Shown here piece by piece: positions 34,964 through 44,069 of a DNA stretch of 64,000 nt. A model generated the notes under the pieces. That model was not told where the DNA came from. It worked only from the letters and a program-made list of their open reading frames with translations, and ran no database searches. Source of the DNA: Burkholderiaceae bacterium (lineage in GTDB: Bacteria; Pseudomonadota; Gammaproteobacteria; Burkholderiales; Burkholderiaceae_C); contig JAFALA010000046.1 in the NCBI GenBank assembly GCA_019234815.1, positions 1 to 64,000 of the forward strand, given 5' to 3'. A program made the position numbers and the translations under genes. Positions within the stretch are counted from its first letter, which is position 1. Every line of letters starts with the position of its first letter.

Positions 34964-37120
34964 ATGCCCATGCCCACGCCCATGCATCAGCACTTCAAGA
35001 CCCTGGGTCTTCTGGCCCTTGGCCTGCTCGCCATCCCCGCGGCCTGGTCGCAGACCATCACCGTCGACGCCGGCAAGGCCAGCAACTCGATACGTCCCAC
35101 CCAGGCCCTGGGGGCGTCGGTCGACCGGCTGCCCTACGGCATCTCCGACCAGGTGCTGGCGCCCGAGACGGTCAAGCAGGTGCTGGCAGCCGGCTGGCAG
35201 GCCATGACCTACCGCCAGAACACCGAGCTGCACGTCGAGGCCTGGCACTGGAACCCCTCCGGCGCCTGGAGCGATCCGGCAGGACGCGGCTATTTCGTGG
35301 GTGCTGCCACGCCGGGCGCCGAACCGGTGCAGCACAGCTACGGCTACCCGCTGCCGCGCCGCGGCGTCACGCGCGACGACGGCACCGACCTGATCGGCTA
35401 CTCGCGCTTGACCGACGGCGACCTGAACAGTTTTTGGAAGAGCAATCCCTACCTCAGCCAGCACTTCACCGGCGAGCCCGACGCCCTGCATCCCCAGTGG
35501 GTGGTGCTGGACCTGGCCAGCAAACAGCCGCTGACGGCCATCCGCATCGCCTGGGGCCAGCCCCACGCGACGCGCTACACCGTGCAGTACTGGACCGGCG
35601 ATGACCCCATCCACAAGCCCACGCAGGGCAGCTGGCAGATGTTCCCGCTAGGCGATGTCGGCGCGGGCGCGGGCGGCACCGACACGCGCCGCCTCAGCCG
35701 CGAGCCGATCGCCGCGCAATGGGTGCGGGTGCTGATGAGCGAGTCGAGCAACCGCTGCGAAGCCAGCGCATCGCATGACGTGCGCGACTGCCTGGGCTAC
35801 GCCATCCGCGAGATCTCGCTGGGCACGCTGCAGGAGAAGGACGGCCGGATCACGCAGTTCCACGACCTGGTGCGCCACACCCCGGACCAGGACCAGACCG
35901 CCACCTACTGCTCCTCGGTCGACCCCTGGCACGAGCCCTCCGACCTGGACGAGAAGGCCGGCGAGCAGGTGGGCTTCGACAAGTTCTTCCGCAGCGGCAT
36001 CACGCGCGGGCTGCCGACGATGATCTCCATTGCCATGCTCTACAACACGCCGGAAGACGCCGTGAACGAGCTGCGCTTCCTGGAGGCGCGCGGCTACCCC
36101 ATCTCCTATGTCGAGATGGGCGAGGAGGCCGACGGCCACTACACCCCGCCGGAAGATTACGCGGCGCTCTACCTCCAGTTCGCCAAGGCGCTGCACCAGT
36201 TCGACCCCCAGCTCAAGCTGGGCGGGCCGGTCTTCACCGGGCAGAACCAGGACATCGAGGTCTGGCCCGACGCCAGGGGCGATGCCTCCTGGACGCGCCG
36301 CTTCATCAACTACCTGCGCGAGCATGGGCGGCTGGACGAGCTGGCTTTCTTCTCCTTCGAGCATTACCCGGTCGATCCCGGCAAGCTGCTGTGGAGCCAC
36401 CTCTATGACGAGCCGCAGTGGGTCGGCCACATCCTGCAGGTCTGGCGCGACGACGGCGTGCCTGCGAACGTGCCGCTGTTCATCACCGAGTCCAACCTGT
36501 CCTCGCAGATGTCCGAGGCCTACATGGACATCTGGAGCGGGCTGTGGCTGGCCGACTATGCGGGCGCGTTCCTGAGCGCCGGCGGCGACGCGCTGTACTT
36601 CTTCCACGCCCTGCCCGAGGCCATGACGCGCGGCGCCCACAATTCCATGGGCACCTTCAACTTCTTCTCGGCGGACGCCAACAACCGCATCCAGCAGCCG
36701 CTGGCGCAGTTCTTCGCCAGCCAGCTGGTCAACCTGGAATGGATGCAGCCCGGCGACGGCCTGCACCGCATCTACACCGCCACGTCAGACATCCAGGACG
36801 AGGCCGGCCACCAGCTCGTGAGCGCCTACCCGGCATTCCGCCCAGACGGCAGCTGGTCGCTGCTGATCGTCAACAAGGACCAGGAAAACGCGCAATCCGT
36901 GCGCATTGACTTTCAGGCAGCGGCCGCGAACCAGCATTTCTCGGGCAAGGTCTCGGTCTCGACCTTCGGCCGGGCCCAGTACCAGTGGCACCCCACGGCC
37001 GACGGCGGACACGCCGATCCCGACGGCCCCATCGTGCACAGCACCGTCAATGCCAGGTCCGACACCCAGTTCGTGCTGCCGGCCGCGTCGATCACCGTGC
37101 TGCGCGGCCAGCTGCAATGA
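34964..37120 (+). CDS. Exported glycoside hydrolase-like protein with discoidin-type domain
   Basis: 718 residues. A signal peptide (HQHFKTLGLLALGLLAIPAAWSQ) is followed by a discoidin/F5-8-like segment (about 140-260: LTDGDLNSFWKSN, QWVVLDLASKQPLTAIRIAW, YTVQYW). A TIM-barrel-like middle (about 330-600) follows, and a C-terminal beta-sandwich ends ASITVLRGQL. The clan GH-A pattern is visible: Glu in ISYVEMGEEADG near 383 as acid/base candidate and Glu in VPLFITESNLSS near 507 as nucleophile candidate. I cannot assign a CAZy family. The neighbouring ROK regulator, kinase, permease and receptor imply it releases a sugar in the periplasm or outside. AAGGT precedes ATG 34964. Confidence 0.75.
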   Translation: MPMPTPMHQHFKTLGLLALGLLAIPAAWSQTITVDAGKASNSIRPTQALGASVDRLPYGISDQVLAPETVKQVLAAGWQAMTYRQNTELHVEAWHWNPSGAWSDPAGRGYFVGAATPGAEPVQHSYGYPLPRRGVTRDDGTDLIGYSRLTDGDLNSFWKSNPYLSQHFTGEPDALHPQWVVLDLASKQPLTAIRIAWGQPHATRYTVQYWTGDDPIHKPTQGSWQMFPLGDVGAGAGGTDTRRLSREPIAAQWVRVLMSESSNRCEASASHDVRDCLGYAIREISLGTLQEKDGRITQFHDLVRHTPDQDQTATYCSSVDPWHEPSDLDEKAGEQVGFDKFFRSGITRGLPTMISIAMLYNTPEDAVNELRFLEARGYPISYVEMGEEADGHYTPPEDYAALYLQFAKALHQFDPQLKLGGPVFTGQNQDIEVWPDARGDASWTRRFINYLREHGRLDELAFFSFEHYPVDPGKLLWSHLYDEPQWVGHILQVWRDDGVPANVPLFITESNLSSQMSEAYMDIWSGLWLADYAGAFLSAGGDALYFFHALPEAMTRGAHNSMGTFNFFSADANNRIQQPLAQFFASQLVNLEWMQPGDGLHRIYTATSDIQDEAGHQLVSAYPAFRPDGSWSLLIVNKDQENAQSVRIDFQAAAANQHFSGKVSVSTFGRAQYQWHPTADGGHADPDGPIVHSTVNARSDTQFVLPAASITVLRGQLQ

Positions 37121-37291
37121 CCAAAGCTGCTGCAGCCAACTCTGTGCCGGGCCCCGCGACGCCTGGCTTGGCCCGACAAGGCTCAGGCATCCAGAAGTCC
37201 AGGGCAACAAGACCGCACTGAACTTTCAGCACATCCGGCGTTTGCGCACGGCGTGTCTAATGGGGGCCTCGCTCAAAGAAATCCACGACCT

Positions 37292-39466
37292 ATGCGCTCC
37301 GATCTGCTTTCACGTTCCCTTCGCCTGCTGCCCGTGGCCGCAGCCCTGTCCTGCGTCTTCACCTTGGCCCATGCGGCGGCGGCACTCACGCCCGAGGCGG
37401 CCAGCCTGCACGGCAATCCGTTCGCGGCGCCCAGCACCTTGCCCTTTCAGCTGCCGCCGTTCCAGCGCATCCACGACGCCGACTACGCGCCCGCATTCAA
37501 TGCCGGCATGGCCGAACAGCTGCGCGAGGTCAACGCGATCGCCAACAACCCGCAACCGGCCACCTTTGACAACACCATCGTGGCGCTGGAGCGCAGCGGC
37601 GCGCTGCTGAACCGCGTCAACAAGGTGTTCTTCAACCTGACGGTGTCCAACACCGACGCCCGCATGAGCGAGCTGGAGGAAGAGTACGCGCCCAAGCTGG
37701 CCGCCCACAGCGATGCCATCCAGCTCAACGCCAAGCTGTTCGCCCGCGTCGACGCGCTCTACCAGCGTCGCGACACGCTGCACCTGGACCCCGAGTCGCT
37801 GCAACTGCTCAAGCGCACCCACATCGGCTTCGTGCGTGCAGGCGCACGGCTGAGCGCCACGGAACAGGCTCGCCTGCGCGAGATCAACGCCAAGCTGGCC
37901 TCGGCCACGACGCGCTTCCGCCTGAACGTGCTCAAGTCGACCGAAGAGCACGCCGTGGTGGTCGACAACGCCGCTGAACTTGACGGCATGACGCCGGCAA
38001 GCATCCAGGCCGCCGCCGCCGCAGCGCAGGCGCGCGGCCTGCAGGGCAAATACCTGATTCCGCTGCAGAACACCACCGTGCAGCCGGTGCTGGGCGTCCT
38101 GACGAACCGCGCCCTGCGCGAGCGCATCTACAAAGCCTCGGTGAGCCGCGCGACATCGGGCGCCACCGACAACCAGCCGGTCATCGCCGAGATCATCCAG
38201 TTGCGCACCGAGCGCGCCCGCCTGCTGGGCTACGCCACGCCGGCGAACTATGTGATCGAGGACTACGCCGCAGCCACGCCAGAGGCCGTCAACCGCATCC
38301 TGAGCGGCGTGGTACCGGTCGCGGTCGCGGCCGCCCAGCATGAAGCCGCCGACATCCAGCAGGCCATCGACGCCGAGGCTGCCGCCAAGCACACGGAATC
38401 CTTCAAGCTCAAGCCCTGGGACTGGGATCTGTACGCCGAGCAGGTGCGCAAGGCCCGCTACAGCTTTGACGAAGCCGCCGTCAAACCGTATTTCGAACTC
38501 AACCGCGTGCTGGTGGACGGCGCCTTTTTCACCGCCCACCAGCTGTTCGGCCTGAGCTTCAAAGAGCGCCACGACCTGCACGCCTATCGCGACGACGTGC
38601 GCATCTTCGAAGTGCGCGATGCCGACGGCTCGGTGCTGGGCCTGTTCCTGGCCGATTTCTTCGCTCGCGACAACAAGCAGGGCGGCGCCTGGATGAACAC
38701 CTACGTCGACCAGTCCGAGCTGCTGGGCAGCAAACCGGTGGTGGTGAACAACCTGAACCTGGTCAAGCCCGCCAACGCCAGCGATCCGGTGCTGTTGAGC
38801 TTCGACGAAGTCACGACGCTGTTCCACGAATTCGGCCACGGCCTGCACGGCCTGCTGTCGAAGACGAAATACGCCTCGCTGTCAGGCACCGGCGTGCCAC
38901 CCGACTTTGCCGAGTACCCCTCGCAATACAACGAGATGTGGGCGCGCGAGCCCGCCGTGCTGGCGCACTTCGCGCGCCACTACCAGACCGGCGAAGCGTT
39001 GCCCGAGGCCCTGTTCAAGAAGGTGCTGGAAGCCCAGAAGTTCAACCGCGGCTTCGAGACCACGTCCTACCTGGCTTCTGCGCTGCTCGACCAGTCCTGG
39101 CACCAGATCGGGCCCGACCAGGCGCCCAAGGCCGACCAGGTCGAGGCCTTCGAGACGGCCGCGCTGGCGCACGCCGGCATGGACCAGAACCTGGTGCCCT
39201 CGCGCTACTACTCGCCGTATTTCCTGCACGCCTTCAGCGGCGGCTACGATTCCGGCTACTACGCCTACTTCTGGAGCGAGGTGCTGGCGCGCGACACCGG
39301 CAAGTGGTTCCACACCCACGGCGGCCTGTCGCGCGCCAACGGCGACTACCTGCGCGCCAAGATCCTCTCGCGCGGCCGCACCATGGAGCCCCAGCAATTG
39401 TTCGAGGAGTTCTACGGCGCCCAGCCCGACATCGAGCCGCTGCTGGAGTACCGTGGCTTGAAATAA
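37292..39466 (+). CDS. Exported M3-family peptidase (dipeptidyl carboxypeptidase/oligopeptidase type)
   Basis: 724 residues. From ATG 37292 the N-terminus RSDLLSRSLRLLPVAAALSCVFTLAHAA is a signal peptide, so unlike cytosolic OpdA it should be periplasmic. The zinc site HEFGHGLH lies near residue 512, with the downstream Glu ligand region and the substrate-binding GYDSGYYAYFWSEVLARD characteristic of the Dcp/OpdA group. Length fits Dcp. It has no evident tie to the sugar locus upstream. The role is cleavage of short peptides. Confidence 0.9.
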   Translation: MRSDLLSRSLRLLPVAAALSCVFTLAHAAAALTPEAASLHGNPFAAPSTLPFQLPPFQRIHDADYAPAFNAGMAEQLREVNAIANNPQPATFDNTIVALERSGALLNRVNKVFFNLTVSNTDARMSELEEEYAPKLAAHSDAIQLNAKLFARVDALYQRRDTLHLDPESLQLLKRTHIGFVRAGARLSATEQARLREINAKLASATTRFRLNVLKSTEEHAVVVDNAAELDGMTPASIQAAAAAAQARGLQGKYLIPLQNTTVQPVLGVLTNRALRERIYKASVSRATSGATDNQPVIAEIIQLRTERARLLGYATPANYVIEDYAAATPEAVNRILSGVVPVAVAAAQHEAADIQQAIDAEAAAKHTESFKLKPWDWDLYAEQVRKARYSFDEAAVKPYFELNRVLVDGAFFTAHQLFGLSFKERHDLHAYRDDVRIFEVRDADGSVLGLFLADFFARDNKQGGAWMNTYVDQSELLGSKPVVVNNLNLVKPANASDPVLLSFDEVTTLFHEFGHGLHGLLSKTKYASLSGTGVPPDFAEYPSQYNEMWAREPAVLAHFARHYQTGEALPEALFKKVLEAQKFNRGFETTSYLASALLDQSWHQIGPDQAPKADQVEAFETAALAHAGMDQNLVPSRYYSPYFLHAFSGGYDSGYYAYFWSEVLARDTGKWFHTHGGLSRANGDYLRAKILSRGRTMEPQQLFEEFYGAQPDIEPLLEYRGLK

Positions 39467-39481
39467 GGCCTCGGCCGGCCC

Positions 39482-39614
39482 GGCAGCTCACAAAGCTTTA
39501 CACGCCGTCGTCCCAGCCGGCTATGCCTGGATGCCCGGCGGCTGGGTGGTGATCGGAGGCCGTTCGTACTGGCACGGCGGCCATTGGGCCGGACACGGCT
39601 GGCCCGTTGCTTGA
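39482..39614 (+). pseudogene. Remnant of a YXWGW-type repeat protein
   Basis: Just past the peptidase stop an open frame reads VVPAGYAWMPGGWVVIGGRSYWHGGHWAGHGWPVA and stops at 39614. This Tyr/Trp/Gly/His-rich pattern is that of the C-terminus of small YXWGW-type lipoproteins, such as the intact gene at 59683 (WHGGHW shared). It has no start codon or signal peptide, and a stop closes the frame a few codons upstream. It is therefore a C-terminal gene remnant. Confidence 0.6.
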
Positions 39615-39617
39615 AGC

Positions 39618-40253
39618 TTACTTGACTTCCGTCACGAACCGTTCGACAGGGCGGCGCACCTTCTTCAGGCTGACCAGCCAGTCGCCGCTTTCCTCGCGGT
39701 AGCCCAGCGGCAGGATCACGACGCTGCGCAGGCCGCGAGCCTTCAGGCCCAGAATCTCGTCCAGGGCTGCGGGGTCGAAGCCTTCCATGGGCGTGGCATC
39801 GACCTGCTCTTCGGCGGCGGCGATCAGCGCGGTGCCGAGGCCGATATAGGCCTGGCGGGCCGCATGCTGGAAGTTCACCTCGGGCGTACGCGCCGGGTAG
39901 TTGTTCAACAGCATCTGGCGGTAGTTTTCCCAGCCTTCGTTCTTGAAGCCGCGCTCGTCATTGGTCAGGTCGAACATGGTGTTGATGCGCTCGGCCGTGT
40001 AGTTATCCCAGGCCGCGAACACCAGCAGGTGCGAGCCTTCGGTCACCTGGGCCTGGTTCCAGGCAATGGCCTTGATCTTCTCGCGCACTTCCGGGTTGGT
40101 CACCACGAACAATTCATACGGCTGCAGGCCGCTGGAGCTGGCCGACAGGCGGATGGCCTCGAGGATACGGTCGAGCTTTTCTTGGGGAACCGCCTTCTCG
40201 GGGTTCATCTTCTTGGTGGCGTAGCGCCATTTGAGTTTTTGCAGCAGGGTCAT
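39618..40253 (-). CDS. Nitroreductase-family NAD(P)H-dependent oxidoreductase
   Basis: 211-residue FMN flavoprotein of the NfsB-like group. RYATKKMNPEKAVPQEKLDRILEAIRLSASSSGLQPYELFVVTNPEVREKI supplies the FMN phosphate and substrate region, and AARQAYIGLGTALIAAAEEQVDATPMEGFDPAALDEILGL is the conserved helix and loop near the flavin. Probable substrates are quinones or nitroaromatics. It stands alone, downstream of regA on the same strand but 89 bp away. Confidence 0.9.
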   Translation of the reverse strand: MTLLQKLKWRYATKKMNPEKAVPQEKLDRILEAIRLSASSSGLQPYELFVVTNPEVREKIKAIAWNQAQVTEGSHLLVFAAWDNYTAERINTMFDLTNDERGFKNEGWENYRQMLLNNYPARTPEVNFQHAARQAYIGLGTALIAAAEEQVDATPMEGFDPAALDEILGLKARGLRSVVILPLGYREESGDWLVSLKKVRRPVERFVTEVK

Positions 40254-40342
40254 GAGAGTGCGAGCGAGGTTAATTGAAAGCCGGCGGATTCTGCCACCCG
40301 CGCCCGAAACGCGCTGGGCGTCACATCAATGTCACTTCAAAC

Positions 40343-40891
40343 TCACTTCACCCGTTGCTTTTCGAGCTTGCGCGCCAAGGTGCGCCTGTGCATGCCCAGG
40401 CGCCGCGCGGTCTCGGAGATGTTGAAGCCGGTCTCGGCCAGGGTCTCGTGGATGCGCTCCCATTCCAGCGTCTTGATGGACGTAGGACGGCTGCTGAGCT
40501 CGGGCTCTTCCAGGCCCGCCACATGCTCGAACGCCGCCTCGATGTCGTCGGTGTTGGAGGGCTTGGCCAGGTAGTGGCAGGCCCCCAGCTTGATGGCTTC
40601 GACGGCGGTGGCGATGCTGGCAAAGCCGGTCAGCACGACGATCAGCATCGCCGCATGGTGCTGGTGCAGCAGCTGCACGCAGGCCAGGCCGCTGGCATCG
40701 CCCTGCAGCTTGAGGTCCACGACCGCATAGCCGGGCAGGTGCCCGGGCAGCAGCGCCTGCACCTCCACCAGGCTGGCAGCATGCAGGACGCGGTAGCCGC
40801 GCCGCTCGAACGACCGGGTCAGCGTGCGGGCAAAGGCGGCGTCGTCCTCGACGATCAGCAGCAGTTTTTCGGTGGCGGGATCAGTGGACAT
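40343..40891 (-). CDS. regA: RegA/PrrA/RoxR-type response regulator
   Basis: 182 residues. Receiver domain with acidic pair EDD near residue 16, phospho-acceptor Asp in YAVVDLKLQGDASGL, the switch Thr in VVLTGFAS and Lys in HYLAKPSNTDDI. The Fis-type HTH NISETARRLGMHRRTLARKLEKQ is at the C-terminus. This short two-domain layout is the RegA family, which controls respiration and redox genes. The ATG at 40891 overlaps the end of regB by 11 bases, so the pair is coupled. Confidence 0.9.
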   Translation of the reverse strand: MSTDPATEKLLLIVEDDAAFARTLTRSFERRGYRVLHAASLVEVQALLPGHLPGYAVVDLKLQGDASGLACVQLLHQHHAAMLIVVLTGFASIATAVEAIKLGACHYLAKPSNTDDIEAAFEHVAGLEEPELSSRPTSIKTLEWERIHETLAETGFNISETARRLGMHRRTLARKLEKQRVK

Positions 40892-42227
40892 GACCGGACT
40901 CTTGGGGCTGCAAATCAAAACGGATGACGGCCAGGGGCAACCGGATGCGCACCTGCGCGCCGCCTTCGGGCAGGTTGCGCGCCTGCACCGTCCCGCCCAG
41001 CGTGCGCGCCACATTGACCACCAGGAACAGGCCCAGCCCGCCGCCTGCGCGCCCCTTGGTGGACAGGTAGGGCTTGCCCACCTGGCCGAGTATGTCCGGC
41101 GCAAAACCCGGCCCCTCGTCGCTGACGGTCAGCAGCAGCAGCTCGCCGGCCGGCCCGGCTTCGCGCTCGACTTCCAGGCACAGGGCCTGCGGCGAGGCCT
41201 CCAGCGCGTTGTCCAGCACATTGCAGATCATCTGCTGGATGGTGGAGTCGGACACCATGGGCAGGTCCTCGCCAAAGCGGTTCTCGTAGACCAGCGACTG
41301 CACGGCGCGCGTCTCGCGCCATTTCTGCACCAGGCCGTCGAGGAACTCGCGCACCGTGGTGGCTTCGGACGACTCGCCGCGCGCTTCCCCCGCCGACAGC
41401 AGGATGCCGCTGACGATGCGCTTGCAGCGCTGCACCTGCGCCTGCATCTCGGCCAGCTCCTGGCCCAGGTCCGGATCGGCCTTGAAAGGCGCCATGTGCT
41501 GCCAGTCGCCGAGGATGACGGCCAGCGTGGACAGCGGCGTGCCCAGCTCGTGCGCCGCCCCCGAGGCCAGCAAGCCCATGCGCACGATGTGCTCGGCCTC
41601 GTTCGCATGCTGGCGCAGGTCCGCCAGCTTGGCATCGCGCTCGCGCAGATTCTTGTGGATGCGGGTCACGAACACCACCAGCAAGGTCGCGTTGAGCGCA
41701 AAACAGATCAGCAGGCCCTGGATGTAGAGCGAGGCCAGGCCCTGTTCGTGGTCCGGCGGCAAGTCCATGGGCCGCGAGAACAGGTCCAGGCCGGCCACGC
41801 AGGCGCTGGTGAGGGCCACGATGGTCCAGGTCGACCAGGGCTTGAGCAGCACGGCGCCCAGGATGACCTGCAGCAGGTAGAGGAACAAGAAGGGATTGGT
41901 CACCCCGCCGCTCAGGTAGAGCTGCGCCGTGAGCGTGGCCACGTCCACCAGCAGGGCGACGAAGATCTCGTTGTTGCTGACGCTGGGCCGCTCGTGCCAG
42001 CGCAGCTGGCTGGCGATGTTGAAGGCGGTCAGGCAGGCCAGCACCTCCAGCATCTCGGGCAGGGGCAGACGCACGCCCAGCCCCAGGCTGACGACGACGA
42101 TGGTGAAGATCTGTCCCGCCACGGCAAACCAGCGCAGCTGGATCAGCTGCAGCATGTTCTGGTGGCCGTAACGCGATTCGAAATTGGCCGGCGTGGCCGG
42201 CCAGGCCTGTGGGGATGGAGCGCTCAT
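40881..42227 (-). CDS. regB: RegB/PrrB/RoxS-type redox sensor histidine kinase
   Basis: 448 residues. Six membrane helices in the N-terminal half include the quinone-binding-type motif LSGGVTNPFLFLYLLQ. The H-box is GLLASGAAHELGTPLSTLAV. QVQRCKRIVSGIL carries a Cys at what looks like the redox-switch position of RegB. The N-box (NVLDNALEAS) and glycine boxes (DEGPGF, GGGLGLFLV) complete the kinase. It lies between SURF1 and regA downstream of cyoABCD, fitting sensing of quinone-pool redox state. ATG 42227 is preferred; TTG 42254 lacks a ribosome binding site. Confidence 0.92.
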   Translation of the reverse strand: MSAPSPQAWPATPANFESRYGHQNMLQLIQLRWFAVAGQIFTIVVVSLGLGVRLPLPEMLEVLACLTAFNIASQLRWHERPSVSNNEIFVALLVDVATLTAQLYLSGGVTNPFLFLYLLQVILGAVLLKPWSTWTIVALTSACVAGLDLFSRPMDLPPDHEQGLASLYIQGLLICFALNATLLVVFVTRIHKNLRERDAKLADLRQHANEAEHIVRMGLLASGAAHELGTPLSTLAVILGDWQHMAPFKADPDLGQELAEMQAQVQRCKRIVSGILLSAGEARGESSEATTVREFLDGLVQKWRETRAVQSLVYENRFGEDLPMVSDSTIQQMICNVLDNALEASPQALCLEVEREAGPAGELLLLTVSDEGPGFAPDILGQVGKPYLSTKGRAGGGLGLFLVVNVARTLGGTVQARNLPEGGAQVRIRLPLAVIRFDLQPQESGHVH

Positions 42228-42268
42228 GCGAGCCTGGTGCGTCACTGACTTCAAAAGAGTGCGCTAGC

Positions 42269-43051
42269 TTAGCGCCCTTCGTCGGTTTCCTGCACATCGC
42301 GTGCCAGGCCTGCCCTGCCCATCTCGCGCCACACCAGCCTGGCGCCCCACAACGTCATCAAGGCCAGGCCGTACCAGGTCAGCGCATAGACCAGGTGGCT
42401 GTTGTGGAAGCTGACGACGGTGAGTCCGCCAATGGGCTGGTCCGGCGTCTGGACGGCGGACGCGTCGGCATCGACGAAGTACGGCGCCAGCTGGGTCAGC
42501 GGCAGGCCACGCGCGGCGCCTATGGCCGGCACGTCGCGGGAATACCAGCGGTCCGCCGACGCGTCGTTGCGACGCAGGAATCCGCCGCCGGGTTCACTCA
42601 GGCGCAGCAAGCCGGTCACGACCGCAGGCGCGCTGCCAGTGTCGGGCTCCGCCGCAGGTTCAGCGGCACGTTCGGCGGCCACAAAGCCGCGATTGACCAG
42701 CACCAGGCTGCCGTCCGCGCGACGCAGCGGCGTCAGCACCCAGAAGCCGCTGCCCAGCTCGGTGACGGCCATGACGCGGGTGCTTTGGCCCGTCAGGTAT
42801 TGGCCCTGGAGACGCACGTGGCGGTATTCGTCGCTGGCGGCGCTCAGCTGCGGCCAGCGCGAGCGGGAAGGGGGCTCGACAGGCGGCGCATGGACGCGCT
42901 CGCTCACGCGCTCGATCAGGTCCAGCTTCCATTGCCGGCGCGCCAGCTGCCAGCTGCCCAGCGAGACAAAGCCTGCAAACAACAAAAAGGCACCCAGCAA
43001 CACCAGCAGTCGGACTGCCAGGCCTTGCTTGGGCGCCGTGGATGCGGACAT
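42269..43051 (-). CDS. SURF1-family oxidase assembly protein
   Basis: 260 residues with the SURF1 layout: an N-terminal membrane helix (LLVLLGAFLLFAGFVSLGSWQLARRQWKLDLIERV), a periplasmic domain (VRLQGQYL, VLVNRGFVAAE, WYSRDVPAIGAARGL) and a C-terminal helix (FHNSHLVYALTWYGLALMTLWGA). SURF1 proteins help insert haem or copper into haem-copper oxidases. It lies 14 bp after cyoD, so the presumed client is the bo-type oxidase encoded in the same transcript. Confidence 0.9.
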   Translation of the reverse strand: MSASTAPKQGLAVRLLVLLGAFLLFAGFVSLGSWQLARRQWKLDLIERVSERVHAPPVEPPSRSRWPQLSAASDEYRHVRLQGQYLTGQSTRVMAVTELGSGFWVLTPLRRADGSLVLVNRGFVAAERAAEPAAEPDTGSAPAVVTGLLRLSEPGGGFLRRNDASADRWYSRDVPAIGAARGLPLTQLAPYFVDADASAVQTPDQPIGGLTVVSFHNSHLVYALTWYGLALMTLWGARLVWREMGRAGLARDVQETDEGR

Positions 43052-43065
43052 GGCCGTCAGGACAT

Positions 43066-43449
43066 TCAGGGCATGTCGCGCATCTGCTGCACCGGGGTCG
43101 GCATCATGTTGTGGTTGAGGTGGTACATCACCCACATCGAGCCGCTCAAGGTGATCACCACCAGCACCAGCGTGAAGATCATCGCCAGCATGGACCAGCC
43201 GCCCTCGACCTTGGCGTTCATGTGCAGGAAGTACACCATGTGCACCACCATCTGCACGGCGGCGAAGGCCAGGATGACCAGGGCCGTCTGCTGCGGGTTG
43301 GCAAAGACCTTGCCCATCACCAGCCAGAACGGGATGGCGGTCAAGACGACCGACAGCAGGAAGCCGGTGGCATAGCCCTTGAGCGTGCTGTGGCTGCCTT
43401 CGTCGGCGTGGCCATGTGCGTGGTCATGATCGTGATGATGGTCCGTCAT
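43066..43449 (-). CDS. cyoD: Cytochrome bo ubiquinol oxidase subunit IV
   Basis: 127 residues: a His/Asp-rich N-terminus (DHHHDHDHAHGHADEGSHSTLKGYATGF) and three membrane helices (FLLSVVLTAIPFWLVM, ALVILAFAAVQMVVHMVYFLHM, MLAMIFTLVLVVITLSGSMWVMYHLNHNM), as in CyoD. ATG 43449 shares ATGA with the cyoC stop. Required for assembly of the oxidase. The His-rich leader is longer than in the enterobacterial protein. Confidence 0.94.
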   Translation of the reverse strand: MTDHHHDHDHAHGHADEGSHSTLKGYATGFLLSVVLTAIPFWLVMGKVFANPQQTALVILAFAAVQMVVHMVYFLHMNAKVEGGWSMLAMIFTLVLVVITLSGSMWVMYHLNHNMMPTPVQQMRDMP

Positions 43450-44069
43450 GGCAGGACTCCCATGAGATAAACGAAGGTGAAGACGCCGATCCAGACCACG
43501 TCCAGGAAGTGCCAGAACATCGACAGGCACATCAGGCGGCGGCGGTTGGCGGCGCTCAGGCCGTGCTTGCCCAGCTGGAACATCAGCGTGACCAGCCAGA
43601 CGATGCCGAAGGTGACGTGCAGGCCGTGCGTGCCGACCAGCGTGAAGAACGACGACAGGAAGGCGCTGCGCTGCGGGCCCGCGCCCTCGTGGATCAGGTG
43701 CGCGAACTCGGTCAGCTCCAGCGTGAGGAAGCCTGCGCCGAACAGGCCGGTGATGGCCAGCCAGACCAGCACCGCGCGCAGCTTCTTGCGCTGCATCTCC
43801 AGCATCGCGAAACCGTAGGTGATGGACGAGAGCAGCAGCAGCGCGGTGTTGACCGCCACCACGGGCAGGTCGAACAGGTCGGCGCCCGAGGGGCCGGCCG
43901 CGTAGCTGCGGCCCAGCACGGCATAGGCGGCGAACAGGCAGGCGAAGATGAGGCAGTCGCTCATCAGGTAGAGCCAGAAGCCGAGCAGGGTGCCGTTCTC
44001 GGGATGGTGCTCGCGCACGAAGTAGCTCGGGCCGGCGGCGGCCAGGGTGGAAGCGTGTGAGTTAGACAT
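43446..44069 (-). CDS. cyoC: Cytochrome bo ubiquinol oxidase subunit III
   Basis: 207 residues, five membrane helices. [23 protein letters not shown], the central [48 protein letters not shown] and [26 protein letters not shown] are the conserved subunit III segments. Starts within the last eight bases of cyoB. Confidence 0.96.
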   Translation of the reverse strand: MSNSHASTLAAAGPSYFVREHHPENGTLLGFWLYLMSDCLIFACLFAAYAVLGRSYAAGPSGADLFDLPVVAVNTALLLLSSITYGFAMLEMQRKKLRAVLVWLAITGLFGAGFLTLELTEFAHLIHEGAGPQRSAFLSSFFTLVGTHGLHVTFGIVWLVTLMFQLGKHGLSAANRRRLMCLSMFWHFLDVVWIGVFTFVYLMGVLP

